A stretch of DNA of 64,000 bases from Shimia sp. Alg240-R146 (GCF_947331465.1 NZ_CAMZOK010000001.1:1178001-1242000); one strand, 5' to 3'; counted from the stretch's first letter, positions 25,843 to 35,281 are shown. Notes: generated by a model from the sequence alone, not told the origin. A program made the numbers and translations.

Positions 25843-25867
25843 AATACCTAAGGCAGCCACGTGCACT

Positions 25868-26692
25868 TCAAGAAAGCGCAGGCCGCCAAGGACGATTTCT
25901 GAACCAAAAGCTGATGATACGCTTGTTTCCATCTTCGACCGGAGCGCCCTGATGCATACTCATCGGGTGTACTTTCAAAGACCCGATATTGGTATTTTGC
26001 CAAAACACCAATCGACCTCTCTTTGGTGTAATCGTGACATCCAAACGCGGGAACACGGTTTCACCTGCCGTGAAATCATCGTTGAGATACAACACGGCCG
26101 TAAAAACCCTTTGGCTCGGCTCAAACCGCTCGGGATCTGGATTTGGCATAACGCCTCCCAGACCGGCATCAAAGTGACGCTTAAACTCTCCGCCAGCTTG
26201 ATAACTGATAAATTCGGGATGCTCACAGAGTTCGGGCTTCATCTGAAAAACCGCGGCCACCTGATTTAGAAGTTTGTCGATCTCGTCGCTTTGCGATGGC
26301 AAGATTTTGCGTGTCAGGGCGATCCTTTTGCTGTCCTGCACTGGCCCGGTGGCGCTTGCCACTTCCGCAGGGCCAAGGTCCATTTCTGAAAGATCTGCCT
26401 CAAGCCGGCTTATCGTCTCCGCGTCAACGAATGACTCTATGCATCCCAAAACCGGATTAACGCTGAGCAATTTTGCGGTTTCTAACATGGCAAGAGCATC
26501 CAGTTTGGCAAAAGAAAACAAGTCAATTTCGCCACAGCGACCAGACATGTCAATGAGCGGTAAAAAGGCGACTGTTGCGCTAATTTCTAAGACCTCAAAG
26601 TGCGACCTAAGTTGCACATTATTTTGCGCTTTTGCTTCCTGGATTTCGGCGCAGGCCCGTCGCGAAGTCCGCTTTCCACGTTGTGAACGCAT
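25868..26692 (-). CDS. Prolyl 4-hydroxylase-type Fe(II)/2-oxoglutarate dioxygenase
   Basis: A 274-residue protein with an N-terminal ~105 residues of unknown type and a C-terminal P4H catalytic domain. The iron triad and co-substrate residue are recognisable: H173 and D175 in FKRHFDAG, H247 in SMHQGAPV and K257 in DGNKRIISFWF; the jelly-roll segments VFTAVLYLNDDF, GETVFP and GRLVFWQN lie between. Such enzymes hydroxylate proline in peptides or proteins. No signal peptide, so cytosolic. The peptide gene ending in DPPEPPV is 140 bases away and converges on it, making that peptide a natural candidate substrate. It is on the minus strand after the alpha/beta hydrolase, 74 bases apart. Confidence 0.85.
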   Translation of the reverse strand: MRSQRGKRTSRRACAEIQEAKAQNNVQLRSHFEVLEISATVAFLPLIDMSGRCGEIDLFSFAKLDALAMLETAKLLSVNPVLGCIESFVDAETISRLEADLSEMDLGPAEVASATGPVQDSKRIALTRKILPSQSDEIDKLLNQVAAVFQMKPELCEHPEFISYQAGGEFKRHFDAGLGGVMPNPDPERFEPSQRVFTAVLYLNDDFTAGETVFPRLDVTITPKRGRLVFWQNTNIGSLKVHPMSMHQGAPVEDGNKRIISFWFRNRPWRPALS

Positions 26693-26766
26693 TACCGACC
26701 TTTGCCGGTTCTCGTCCCAATGCCCGGTCGGGGTCGAAAGCTGCGGTCAAGTTTTTGCGTCGAAGC

Positions 26767-27408
26767 TCAAAACCGTTCCTTGATCCACGCCGCCGCCGCG
26801 TCACAAGCCTGCTCCAGCTGCGTTGCGTGGTCCAAACCTGTCACGCGCTTGCGTGGCTTAAGGTCATGATCACCGTCTTCGGCCCACGACAGAGCGATTT
26901 GCTCAGACAGTGTGTAGCTTGCCACATCCTCACGTGTCCCAAACGGATCGCGCGTGCCTTGGCATATCAACGTAGGCGTCTGCAGTTGCGCAAGATGCGC
27001 AGTGCGAAGCTTTTCCGGCTTGCCCTGCGGATGGAACGGATAGCCAAGGCACAAGAGCCCGCCGATACTGTCGGCCGCGAACAGATCGTCCGCGATAAGG
27101 CTGGCAACACGCCCGCCCATCGACTTGCCACCGATTACCATCGAACCGTCACACGCCAGCTTTGCGATCACGTTGTGGAATTCTTCCTGCAACATCTCGA
27201 CCTTCGGCGGTGGCCGCTTTGGGCCCCCTGTCCGCCTTGCAGCCATATAGGCAAACTCAAACCGCACTACGCGGATACCGCGTCGCGACAAACCTTTGGC
27301 CACCGACGCCATAAACGGCGCGTCCATCGTGGCGCCTGCCCCATGAGCAAACAGAAAGGTCGGGGCCGCTGGCCCGCCGTCCTCAATCAGAAAATCAATC
27401 TCAGTCAT
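26767..27408 (-). CDS. Alpha/beta hydrolase (KANL3/Tex30-like)
   Basis: A 213-residue hydrolase started at ATG 27408 (AGGAG upstream). FLFAHGAGATMDAPFM (oxyanion loop), MVIGGKSMGGRVAS (nucleophile Ser in GKSMGG) and the acid/His pair in LICQGTRDPFG and GDHDLKPR mark a dienelactone-hydrolase-like or KANL3/Tex30-type enzyme. Substrate unknown. It lies at the right edge of the island and may be housekeeping rather than part of it. Confidence 0.85.
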   Translation of the reverse strand: MTEIDFLIEDGGPAAPTFLFAHGAGATMDAPFMASVAKGLSRRGIRVVRFEFAYMAARRTGGPKRPPPKVEMLQEEFHNVIAKLACDGSMVIGGKSMGGRVASLIADDLFAADSIGGLLCLGYPFHPQGKPEKLRTAHLAQLQTPTLICQGTRDPFGTREDVASYTLSEQIALSWAEDGDHDLKPRKRVTGLDHATQLEQACDAAAAWIKERF

Positions 27409-27428
27409 GCCGCTCCTGACGCAGAAAA

Positions 27429-27444
27429 GGCGCCCTAGGGCGCC
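27429..27444 (-). terminator. Palindromic terminator after the complex I subunit gene
   Basis: GGCGCCCTAGGGCGCC is a perfect 16-base palindrome. On the minus strand it is followed by TTTT, so it is placed to end transcription of the complex I subunit gene before the alpha/beta hydrolase. Confidence 0.6.
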
Positions 27445-27485
27445 CATTTGATGCATTCGAATTGGGCAGGTTGGTACCTACAAGC

Positions 27486-27797
27486 TTAGTGGGTCCAAGG
27501 GCCGCGACGGTTGGTTGCGAAATTCTCGCCATAACCACCTGCGCGAATATTGGCTTTGCGTTTGTGCGGCTGGCTCACGTGTACTTCGATGCCGTGCTCA
27601 TTGGCGTAGGCAAGAGCGGCGTCTTTGCTGTCAAACCGCAGGCGAACCTGACTTTGTGTGTCGCCAGAACCGGTCCAGCCCATCAGAGGGTCGATCTCAC
27701 GCGATTCAGACGGACCGTATTCGAGAATCCAGTCCTTGGTCTGGGCGACGCCTGAAGACATTGCTGTTCGAGCGGGTTGATAGATACGCGCAATCAT
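27486..27797 (-). CDS. Electron transport complex I accessory subunit (NDUFS4-like)
   Basis: A 103-residue homologue of the 18-kDa supernumerary subunit of NADH:ubiquinone oxidoreductase found in alphaproteobacteria and mitochondria. It starts at ATG 27797 (AAGGAG upstream) with [21 protein letters not shown], the family's opening, then [35 protein letters not shown] and a closing [15 protein letters not shown]. Soluble, docked on the peripheral arm. The main nuo genes are not in the window. Confidence 0.93.
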   Translation of the reverse strand: MIARIYQPARTAMSSGVAQTKDWILEYGPSESREIDPLMGWTGSGDTQSQVRLRFDSKDAALAYANEHGIEVHVSQPHKRKANIRAGGYGENFATNRRGPWTH

Positions 27798-27875
27798 CGA
27801 AGACTCCTTGGTTGCCACGCTTATCTCGGATTCACTGCGATCCGGCAAGGGTCCAGATGCCGCAAGTGCCGACAT

Positions 27876-28332
27876 TACACGTGCGTTTCATCATTTTTTG
27901 TAGTGGAAAGCTTGCAAGCAGCCCATTGCGCCGGACCAACCACGGGGAGCGAGGGGTGTAATGTGGCATACCAAAGCAAATTTGGTGGCTGCTTGCTAAT
28001 ATCAGTTTACGGTCCGACGCGGATATTTGGCAAGTGCAACATGTCAAATATTTCACAAAACTAGAGAATTATTTCCTGAAATTACCCATTGTCTCGTGAA
28101 TTCCTACCATTCTGTCTTTGCATCATGCGCGGATGTCATTCTTTATTCCGGAAAGTCGCGACAACTGGCTTGTTGTTGCGACATGGCCTTTCTGCGGATG
28201 CAAAGGCGATCGTGCTGCGATGCAGTGCCAATCTGGAGGCAAAACCGCGCTGCAGCCGTTCAACATGTCAGTTCTCTCTTGCGAAAGAACAAAAAGAGAT
28301 CAAACTGGCGCGTGAGCAAAAGGAATCTGCCA
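27876..28332. other. Long intergenic region between complex I subunit and uvrB
   Basis: No convincing protein gene is seen between the divergently oriented neighbours (non-coding from 27798). It holds the three-way-junction RNA candidate at 27914-27996, an imperfect AT-rich hairpin at 28023-28051 (ATATTTG with CAAATAT, one internal mismatch), and the uvrB leader. In-frame open sequence continues upstream of uvrB to 28027 but has no family resemblance. A GTTC direct repeat at 28258 and 28271 does not fit the alphaproteobacterial SOS box spacing. Confidence 0.5.
27914..27996 (+). ncRNA. Candidate structured RNA, three-way junction
   Basis: P1 is a perfect ten-pair stem, GCAAGCAGCC (27914-27923) with GGCTGCTTGC (27987-27996). 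Directly stacked on its 5' side is P2, CATTGCGCC (27924-27932) with GGTGTAATG (27955-27963), nine pairs with two G-U. Directly stacked on its 3' side is P3, ACCAAA (27970-27975) with TTTGGT (27981-27986), loop GCAAA. A six-base strand, TGGCAT, joins P2 and P3. The G-U pairs would be mismatches on the other strand, so plus-strand transcription is favoured. Whether it is an independent small RNA or part of a long uvrB leader cannot be told. No known riboswitch consensus recognised. Confidence 0.45.
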
Positions 28333-30522
28333 ATGTCCCGATCCGTCGAGGCCCCGCTTTTGAGTGCCGCCCCAGTGGACCCCAAAACCCGACCAAAGCT
28401 GGAGGGGGGGCGCCGCATTGTGTTGCATACCGAATTTGAGCCTGCGGGGGACCAGCCGACAGCGATTGCGGAGCTGACATCTGGCGTGAACGAAGGCGAG
28501 CGCAATCAGGTGCTTTTGGGCGCAACAGGGACCGGTAAGACGTTCACGATGGCAAAAATCATCGAGGAAACGCAGCGGCCTGCGATTATTTTGGCACCCA
28601 ACAAGACGCTCGCGGCGCAGCTTTACGGCGAGATGAAGGGGTTTTTTCCGGAAAACTCTGTCGAGTATTTCGTTAGTTTCTATGACTATTATCAGCCTGA
28701 GGCCTATGTGGCGCGCAGTGACACCTACATAGAAAAAGAAAGTCAGATCAACGAGCAAATAGACCGGATGCGCCACTCGGCGACACGGGCGCTTTTGGAG
28801 CGTGACGATGTGATCATCGTGGCATCGGTCAGCTGCATTTACGGTATCGGGTCGGTGGAAACCTACTCGGCGATGACGCTCGATCTGAAGGCCGGTGGCG
28901 ACTATGATCAACGCGCCGTGATCGCGGATCTGGTTGCTTTGCAATACCGGCGCAACGATCAGGCGTTTCAGCGCGGATCATTCCGGGTGCGGGGCGATAG
29001 CCTGGAGATCTTTCCGGCCCACCTTGAGGACCGTGCCTGGAAGCTGTCCTTCTTTGGCGAAGAGTTGGAGGCCATCACCGAGTTTGATCCGCTGACAGGG
29101 GAAAGAACCGACACGTTTGAGCAAATTCGGGTTTACGCCAACAGCCACTACGTGACCCCAAAGCCGACGTTGCAACAAGCCATTATCGAGATCAAAAAGG
29201 AGTTGCGTCAGCGGCTTGATCAATTGGTTGACGAAGGCAAGCTGTTGGAAGCGCAGCGGTTGGAGCAGCGCACCACCTTTGACCTTGAGATGATGGAGGC
29301 GCAGGGGTTTTGCAACGGCATCGAGAACTATTCGCGCTATCTGACAGGGCGCGCACCGGGCGAGCCCCCCCCGACACTGTTTGAGTTCATCCCCGACAAT
29401 GCCATTGTATTTGCCGATGAAAGCCACGTCTCGGTGCCGCAGATCGGTGGCATGTACCGGGGCGACTATCGGCGCAAGTTTACATTGGCGGAACATGGTT
29501 TCCGTTTGCCGTCTTGCATGGACAACCGGCCCCTTAAGTTTGAGGAATGGGACGCGATGCGTCCGCAATCGGTGTTTGTGTCCGCAACCCCGTCAGCATG
29601 GGAGTTGGAGCAGGCTGGAGGCGTCTTTGCCGAGCAGGTGATCCGCCCCACGGGACTTTTGGATCCGGAAGTTGAAATCCGTCCTGTCGAGATGCAAGTG
29701 GACGACCTGCTTGATGAAATTCGCAAGGTGTCAGCGGATGGGTTCAGAACGCTGGTGACCACGTTGACCAAGCGCATGGCGGAAGACCTGACGGAGTACC
29801 TGCACGAGCAGGGCATCAAGGTGCGCTATATGCACAGCGATATCGACACGTTGGAGCGCATTGAAATCCTGCGGGATTTGCGGCTTGGGGCGTTTGATGT
29901 GCTGATCGGTATCAACCTGTTGCGTGAAGGGCTTGATATTCCTGAGTGTGGATTGGTGGCCATTCTGGACGCGGACAAGGAGGGCTTTTTGCGCTCTGAG
30001 ACGTCGCTGGTGCAGACCATCGGTCGGGCCGCGCGTAACGCCGAAGGCCGCGTGATTATGTATGCGGATCGAATGACCGGATCCATGGAGCGCGCTTTGG
30101 GGGAAACCAACCGGCGTCGCACCAAACAGATTGCCTATAACGAGAAGCATGGCATCACGCCCGCGACGGTGAAGAAGAACGTCGAGGACGTTTTGGCCGG
30201 ATTGTACAAGGGCGATACGGATCAGTCTCGTGTCACCGCCAAGATCGAGAATCCGCTACATGGTGGCAATCTGGAAGCTGTGTTGGACGGATTGCGCGAT
30301 GACATGCGCAAAGCGGCGGAGAACCTCGAGTTTGAAGAGGCGGCGCGGTTGCGCGATGAGGTCAAACGGCTGGAGGCCGTGGATCTGGCCGTGGCGGATG
30401 ACCCGATGGCGCGGCAATATGCGGTGGAAGCCGCAGCCGAGAAGGCGGTCAACTCGCGCGGTCGTTCGACGGCAGGGCGTGCCGGCCAACGTGGTGGAAA
30501 TGTGCAGCGGCGGGGGCGGTAG
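28333..30522 (+). CDS. uvrB: UvrABC system protein B
   Basis: A 729-residue DNA helicase-like subunit of nucleotide excision repair, which verifies lesions and hands them to UvrC. Start ATG 28333 has AAGGA eight bases upstream; a longer in-frame stretch is not conserved. Motifs: [15 protein letters not shown] (Walker A), the flexible beta-hairpin around [33 protein letters not shown] (DEAD-like), SATP, and LREGLDIPE with QTIGRAARN (helicase VI). The C-terminal UVR UvrC-contact helix pair is seen in [18 protein letters not shown] strong terminator follows. Confidence 0.97.
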   Translation: MSRSVEAPLLSAAPVDPKTRPKLEGGRRIVLHTEFEPAGDQPTAIAELTSGVNEGERNQVLLGATGTGKTFTMAKIIEETQRPAIILAPNKTLAAQLYGEMKGFFPENSVEYFVSFYDYYQPEAYVARSDTYIEKESQINEQIDRMRHSATRALLERDDVIIVASVSCIYGIGSVETYSAMTLDLKAGGDYDQRAVIADLVALQYRRNDQAFQRGSFRVRGDSLEIFPAHLEDRAWKLSFFGEELEAITEFDPLTGERTDTFEQIRVYANSHYVTPKPTLQQAIIEIKKELRQRLDQLVDEGKLLEAQRLEQRTTFDLEMMEAQGFCNGIENYSRYLTGRAPGEPPPTLFEFIPDNAIVFADESHVSVPQIGGMYRGDYRRKFTLAEHGFRLPSCMDNRPLKFEEWDAMRPQSVFVSATPSAWELEQAGGVFAEQVIRPTGLLDPEVEIRPVEMQVDDLLDEIRKVSADGFRTLVTTLTKRMAEDLTEYLHEQGIKVRYMHSDIDTLERIEILRDLRLGAFDVLIGINLLREGLDIPECGLVAILDADKEGFLRSETSLVQTIGRAARNAEGRVIMYADRMTGSMERALGETNRRRTKQIAYNEKHGITPATVKKNVEDVLAGLYKGDTDQSRVTAKIENPLHGGNLEAVLDGLRDDMRKAAENLEFEEAARLRDEVKRLEAVDLAVADDPMARQYAVEAAAEKAVNSRGRSTAGRAGQRGGNVQRRGR

Positions 30523-30566
30523 GCCCCGGCCAACGGACGACAATTTGCGCGCGGGAACCCGTTTTG

Positions 30567-30597
30567 ACCCTGCGATCGCAAATCGCGCAGGTTTTTT
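30567..30597 (+). terminator. Intrinsic terminator of uvrB
   Basis: CCTGCG at 30569 pairs with CGCAGG ending 30591, followed by TTTTTT. It lies 45 bases after the uvrB stop. Confidence 0.75.
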
Positions 30598-30809
30598 GTG
30601 CAACGAGGCGGGGCGTGCCGCAAATTCAAGCGCATGGACCGAGCGCTCGCGGCGGGACAGAGGTTCGGCAGCCTTGTGGAGTGATGTGGATTTTGCATTT
30701 GGCTGCAGTGGCAAAATAGCTGCTTGAAGACAGACGGAGTTCGCCTGTACAGCAAAGTGGCACTTTTATTCCGGCAAAAACAATTTGTGTGTCCGAAAGG
30801 CGATGAAAA

Positions 30810-31763
30810 ATGATTGATAAACATCTCATCCTTCATGTTGGCCCCCCAAAAACAGGCTCAAGCGCCATTCAGAGGGCCTTGTTCAATACCCAGCAGGCCG
30901 GAAAGGCAACATTTTGCTATCCTGAAGTCGGCCTTTCCAAGCGGTGGCATTCGCATGACGTTCTGATCCGGACCATCCGTGATAATGGCGGCGACAGCGA
31001 AGCGCGGGCCAAGATGTTTGGGGAAGTGGCGGAGATCGCATCACAAACGCCCCATGATCGTGTGATCCTGAGCGACGAGTATTTGGGGGGCAGCAATCTG
31101 TCTGCGGCCGAAATGCTCTCGACCTGCTTGCCTAAATTTCGCGAAGTCACAATTGTTTATGTGGTGCGTAGCATCTACGAAACGGGGTTTTCGGCGCTGA
31201 ACCAGCGCATGCGAAGAAAGGTCACGTTATTTTTTACGCCTGACCCGTATTTGAGCCTCAAAAATCATAACAAGCGGGCGGCAACTTTGACCGCTTTGCG
31301 CGATGGTTTCGACAATGCCAATATAGCTTATTTGGTGTACAACAGGGATTTGGTGAGCACCTTTTTTGACCGGTTCGCCGGGATGGCGTATGCCGAGCAA
31401 TCCAGCCGCAAGTCGGTCAACAAATCGCTGGATTTTGGGACTTTGTTGGCGCTTCAGTTGCCGCAAAAAACCAAACATGCCTTGCGCCCCTTGGAATTTG
31501 AAACGCTACTTCGGGAGCGCGATATTGAACCGCTCAATGTCGATTCCATGTTGCGAGACTACTATTTTAAGCAGATCGATTTTGTAGCGGCAAAGGTCCC
31601 GTCTATTTACGAGAACATTTTCTCGGAAGAGGCCGTCGAAGAGTTGATCCGTCGGCCCTCGGTCCCTGAGGCGAAAAACATTTCGAAGGGCGAACTCTCG
31701 GACTATCTGAAGGAGTTGGAAGCGACTGTTGCCGCCTACAGGAAGGCCGTTTGCGGGGATTAA
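30810..31763 (+). CDS. Sulfotransferase-like P-loop protein
   Basis: A 317-residue protein opening with ILHVGPPKTGSSAIQRAL, the PAPS 5'-phosphosulfate-binding loop of sulfotransferases (PKTGSS), near residue 12. A second segment, VIVYVVRSIYETGFSAL around residue 115, fits the 3'-phosphate-binding R-x7-S motif. No signal peptide or membrane helix. It stands alone between uvrB and a TetR gene, with a leader of about 200 bases after the uvrB terminator. Acceptor unknown: a glycan or other surface polymer is usual for this bacterial group. Confidence 0.75.
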   Translation: MIDKHLILHVGPPKTGSSAIQRALFNTQQAGKATFCYPEVGLSKRWHSHDVLIRTIRDNGGDSEARAKMFGEVAEIASQTPHDRVILSDEYLGGSNLSAAEMLSTCLPKFREVTIVYVVRSIYETGFSALNQRMRRKVTLFFTPDPYLSLKNHNKRAATLTALRDGFDNANIAYLVYNRDLVSTFFDRFAGMAYAEQSSRKSVNKSLDFGTLLALQLPQKTKHALRPLEFETLLRERDIEPLNVDSMLRDYYFKQIDFVAAKVPSIYENIFSEEAVEELIRRPSVPEAKNISKGELSDYLKELEATVAAYRKAVCGD

Positions 31764-31807
31764 GCTCCTGCTTTGCTTCGCTTTTTATGGGAAGATCGGC
31801 TTCGTCA

Positions 31808-31843
31808 CATTTTCAGCGAGCGGCTGGCCCGTTCGTGAAAATG
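31808..31843. promoter_or_regulatory. Inverted repeat upstream of the TetR gene
   Basis: CATTTTCA at 31808-31815 and TGAAAATG at 31836-31843 are perfect 8-base arms with 20 bases between. It lies some 90 bases before the TetR start. It could be an operator or the end of the sulfotransferase transcript; there is no T-run. Confidence 0.35.
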
Positions 31844-31929
31844 AGGCGGAGGGTATGGCGGATTGAGCAAAATAGCGTATTGAATTGTGAACGTCCGTTC
31901 CCGGGCAGAGGCAGCACAACGCGGACGGC

Positions 31930-32529
31930 ATGACGCAGAAGACCAAAACATATCATCATGGCAATCTTTCTGCCGCTTTGGTTGCCGCCGGCATTGCGTT
32001 CTTGCAGGATCACAGTGCGGAAAAACTGTCGCTGCGCGCAGTGGCTGAGGTCGTTGGCGTCAGTCGGACAGCGCCATATGCGCATTTTCCGGACAAACGG
32101 TCTTTGTTGTTGGCGATCAGTTCGGCCGGATTTCGTCAGTTGGCGCAATCGATGGAAGTGCGGCGAAGTGCGGATCAATCCCACAACGGACAGATCCTTG
32201 CGTTTGGTGCGGCCTATGTGCAATTCGCATTGGACAATCCCAATCTGTATCGCCTGATGTTGTCGACAATGACGCCCGGTGGTGAAGATGGCGGTGGCGA
32301 TGCTGCTTGGGTGGAGCTGAAATCAGAAGCCACGCGGCCCTACGCGATCCTGAAAGCAGAGTTTTCACAAATGGTGTCGGAACCCGCACGGGCCGAGGCC
32401 CTCTCGCAAGGTGCTTGGGGGATGGTTCACGGATTGGCGTCGCTGGTGGGGGAGGGGTTGATCGTTCCGGCAGAGGGCGGCGTCGAGGAGATTTTGCGTA
32501 CGTTCATGCGAGCGCAGCAGCGTCGCTGA
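31930..32529 (+). CDS. TetR-family regulator (WHG-type C-terminal domain)
   Basis: A 199-residue repressor-type protein. The N-terminal helix-turn-helix is in LSLRAVAEVVGVSRTAPYAHFPDKRSLLLAI; the C-terminal ligand domain carries the AWGMVHGLASL signature. It converges on the reductase/CrtI-like operon. Two 19-base inverted sites in the divergent promoter at 35282-35328 are plausible targets, making it the likely local regulator of the acyl-CoA ligase module, though this is inference from position. Confidence 0.88.
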   Translation: MTQKTKTYHHGNLSAALVAAGIAFLQDHSAEKLSLRAVAEVVGVSRTAPYAHFPDKRSLLLAISSAGFRQLAQSMEVRRSADQSHNGQILAFGAAYVQFALDNPNLYRLMLSTMTPGGEDGGGDAAWVELKSEATRPYAILKAEFSQMVSEPARAEALSQGAWGMVHGLASLVGEGLIVPAEGGVEEILRTFMRAQQRR

Positions 32530-32581
32530 CGGGTGTCGCCGCATTGCCCCGCCGCCTGTCGGTGACGGCGAGGCGATGTGC

Positions 32582-33742
32582 TTATAGCAAGATTTCTACA
32601 TCCGATGTCGCATAAGCCACGCAGGAGTGAACCCAGCCGAAACGGCGATCTGACTGCCGCAGTTTGGCTTCGGACGGGTTGAACACGTCGCCGGACAAAA
32701 CCTTGATGCGGCACAGGCTGCATTCCCCGGACCGACAGGCGTTTTCAACCTGATAGCCTGCTTTCTCCAAGGCATTGAGTAGTGGCTCTCCCGCCGTGGT
32801 TTCAAAGCTGCCTCTGCCGTTGACCGTCACCGTGATTTTTTGATCTGCGCCGATGCCCGTTGGCCACCCAGCGCGGGCAGTCGGATCGACAGGAGGGCCG
32901 TTGGCCTCAATGTGCAGGCGCTTGTCGGTGACGCCTATGTCTTTGAGCATTTTGGCGCAGACGGCGTTCATCGCAGGCGGGCCGCAGAGATAGACGGTTT
33001 TGCCCGTCATCTCGCCGCAGACCTCTGACATCAAGGCGGCGTCGATAAAACCGCTGCGACCCTGATAGGTGTCGTTGGGCTCGGAGATGACCTGCGTGAG
33101 CGTCAGGAAATCGCAGGCGGCGTCCAATTCAGAAAGCTCGCGCTGAAAAATGACGTCATCTGTTTGGCGGGAGCCGTAAATCAGGTGGAATTTCACTGGC
33201 AAGCGCCGCGCGGCGATGTCGCGGATCATGCTGATCGCAGGGGCAACGCCGGACCCGCCCGCCAGAAACACGAGATCGTCGCCATGGTGGATCGGGTTCA
33301 CATAGAAGGACCCCATTGGGCCAGATGAGCTGACTTTGGCGCCGACTTGCAGACCTTCGACGAGCCAAGGGCTGACAAAGCCGCCGGGTATTTTGCGCAC
33401 CGTCAGGTCATAGTGGCCGCACTCTTGAGGGGCGGAAGAAATCGCGAAGGGGCGTGCAGTTTCGACGCCGTCCACGGTGACGAACAGGTTTACATATTGT
33501 CCGGCAAGAAACGGGGGCAGGGTGCCAGCGTCACCCGTGAGGCGCAGCGTGCGGGTGGTCGCGGTTTCCTCGACCAGTTCTGACACGGTCAGCGCGAGGC
33601 GCTTGGGGTGCAGAGACGCGACGCGGGTTTGGAAACGGGCGCCTTCGTTGGCAAAGTCCTGACCGGTTTCGGCGAGGTCTTCCATCTGGGCGCGGGTTGC
33701 GTCAAAACCGTCGATGACGGAGCGGATGTCTTTGAGTGTCAT
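32582..33742 (-). CDS. Flavin reductase with C-terminal 2Fe-2S domain (oxygenase-reductase type)
   Basis: A 386-residue electron-transfer protein: unassigned N-terminal ~45 residues, FAD-binding barrel (ARPFAISSAPQ, the R-x-Y/F-S-x-S motif), NAD-binding domain (FLAGGSGVAPAISMIRDI, YLCGPPAMN), and a plant-type 2Fe-2S domain with CRSGECSLCRIKVLSG and a final HSC cysteine. This order is that of class IA oxygenase reductases. The start at 33742 follows the CrtI-like gene's stop by four bases, so both are co-expressed. No matching terminal oxygenase is in the window. Confidence 0.88.
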   Translation of the reverse strand: MTLKDIRSVIDGFDATRAQMEDLAETGQDFANEGARFQTRVASLHPKRLALTVSELVEETATTRTLRLTGDAGTLPPFLAGQYVNLFVTVDGVETARPFAISSAPQECGHYDLTVRKIPGGFVSPWLVEGLQVGAKVSSSGPMGSFYVNPIHHGDDLVFLAGGSGVAPAISMIRDIAARRLPVKFHLIYGSRQTDDVIFQRELSELDAACDFLTLTQVISEPNDTYQGRSGFIDAALMSEVCGEMTGKTVYLCGPPAMNAVCAKMLKDIGVTDKRLHIEANGPPVDPTARAGWPTGIGADQKITVTVNGRGSFETTAGEPLLNALEKAGYQVENACRSGECSLCRIKVLSGDVFNPSEAKLRQSDRRFGWVHSCVAYATSDVEILL

Positions 33743-33746
33743 GGGA

Positions 33747-35261
33747 TTAACCCGCCTTCTTGTTTTGTTTGCGCAGGATGGATCCGCCAACAGAGGCGCC
33801 GGCCTGATAGGTGGGTTGGAAGCCGCCCATACCGGACCACGATCCGGCGAGATGCAGTCCGTGCACCGGCCGCACGCGATCGCGCACGGCGCCGTGTTCG
33901 GCGATGCCTTGGCTAAAGCCATAGATCGCGCCGCCCGGTGTGTTGAGATAGCGCATCATGGTCATCGGGGTTGCGACCTCGATTTCCTCGATGTGGGCGC
34001 GCACCGACGGAATGACGGTCTCGGCCAAATCAATCAGCTTTTCGGCGTATGCGAATTTGGTTGCAGCGTAGTCCTCGGGTTTCACATTGTCCCATGCTGA
34101 GCCGTATTGCAGGCACATCAGCGCCACCACGGATTTGCCTTTTGGCGCGAGGGTTTCGTCGCCCACGGTGTAGCATGTGAAGAGGCAGCCTTTGGGCGCA
34201 CCGTCCAGAGTCAGAGCCTCGGCGTGCTGGGCTTCGTCGTCGATGGTGTTGGCAATAAAGTTGGTCGCGACCTCAATGCCAAGGTCTTCGGGCGTGCAAT
34301 CCAGCCCGAGGTAGAGCACAAAGCCGGACACGCCCATGCGGCGGGACTTAAAGTCTTCGCGCACGTCGCCGGCAAGTTCCGGGCGGTCAAGAAGCTGATT
34401 GTAGGTCAGTATCGAACTGGCGTTTGAAACCACCTGATTGGTGGTGAAGATCTCTCCGTGTTCGGTGCGCACGGCGGCAACAGCACCGTTGTCGGTGGTG
34501 ATCTGTTCGGCGCCACAGTTGAAACGAACGTCGCCGCCGGCCTCAAGAAAGCTGTCCAAAAGCGCGTTGGACAGCGCCTGTGATCCGCCGACAACGTGCC
34601 ATGGTTTCATGGCGGCATAGGCGTAGAGCATCACACCGAGATCGGAGAACGGCAGCTCTTTGAGCGGTAGGCCCATGTAGCCCCAATAGCCGCCAAGAAC
34701 GCCTTTGAGCACCGGATCATCGAAGAACTCGTCCAGCACATCTTTGGCGTTGCGCAGGCCGTATTTCACAAAATTGCGGCAGTTCTTTTTGATGACCTCG
34801 GGGTCCCCCGTTGCCTTGGCCCGGGGGTAGGCCATGTAGGCCTCAAGCGTCAGCACTTCGCAAAGGTCCAAGAAAGGCTTTAGCTTGTCGGCTTCTGCAG
34901 GAAACGCTTCGCTGAGAACCGAGATGATGCCTTTGACGCTGGCAGGCAGGGTGATGTCGATGACGCCCGGCACGGCATAACGATAGAGGTGATGTTCCTC
35001 GACGTAGTCGACCTTGTCGCTGATGCCCATGCTGTCAAATACGTGGCGCAGGATCGCGGGTTGGTCTTCGGTACCAAGCCCTGAGAGCTGGTGAAGCGCG
35101 ACTTCAAACTCGTAGTCGCCGCGCACAAAAGATGTGGCGCAGCCCCCCGGAATGTTGTGCCGTTCCATCAGGAGCGTACGCATTCCGCCCCGTTGCAGCG
35201 TGGCCGCCGCCGACAGGCCCGCATTGCCCGCACCAATGACTATTGCATCGTAGTCTTTCAA
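33747..35261 (-). CDS. CrtI/retinol-saturase-like FAD oxidoreductase
   Basis: A 504-residue flavoprotein of the phytoene-desaturase fold. I start at TTG 35261, six bases after GGAGGG. The dinucleotide site is DAIVIGAGNAGLSAAATLQRGGMRTLLMERHNIPGG, and the C-terminal FAD contact is LHLAGSWSGMGGFQPTYQAGASVGGSIL, typical of CrtI-like enzymes that saturate or desaturate polyenes. No other carotenoid gene is present, and the partners are an oxygenase-type reductase and an acyl-CoA ligase, so it more probably acts on a CoA-linked or lipid-like substrate than on phytoene. Confidence 0.85.
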   Translation of the reverse strand: MKDYDAIVIGAGNAGLSAAATLQRGGMRTLLMERHNIPGGCATSFVRGDYEFEVALHQLSGLGTEDQPAILRHVFDSMGISDKVDYVEEHHLYRYAVPGVIDITLPASVKGIISVLSEAFPAEADKLKPFLDLCEVLTLEAYMAYPRAKATGDPEVIKKNCRNFVKYGLRNAKDVLDEFFDDPVLKGVLGGYWGYMGLPLKELPFSDLGVMLYAYAAMKPWHVVGGSQALSNALLDSFLEAGGDVRFNCGAEQITTDNGAVAAVRTEHGEIFTTNQVVSNASSILTYNQLLDRPELAGDVREDFKSRRMGVSGFVLYLGLDCTPEDLGIEVATNFIANTIDDEAQHAEALTLDGAPKGCLFTCYTVGDETLAPKGKSVVALMCLQYGSAWDNVKPEDYAATKFAYAEKLIDLAETVIPSVRAHIEEIEVATPMTMMRYLNTPGGAIYGFSQGIAEHGAVRDRVRPVHGLHLAGSWSGMGGFQPTYQAGASVGGSILRKQNKKAG

Positions 35262-35281
35262 AGCCCGCCCTCCATTGCGCA

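Noticed and set aside
25747..25851. A second short frame (34 codons) after the 32-residue peptide gene
   Set aside because: No Shine-Dalgarno, it runs through the terminator hairpin, and the product resembles nothing.
28258..28274. GTTC repeat upstream of uvrB as an SOS (LexA) box
   Set aside because: The alphaproteobacterial site is GTTC-N7-GTTC; here the spacing is nine bases.
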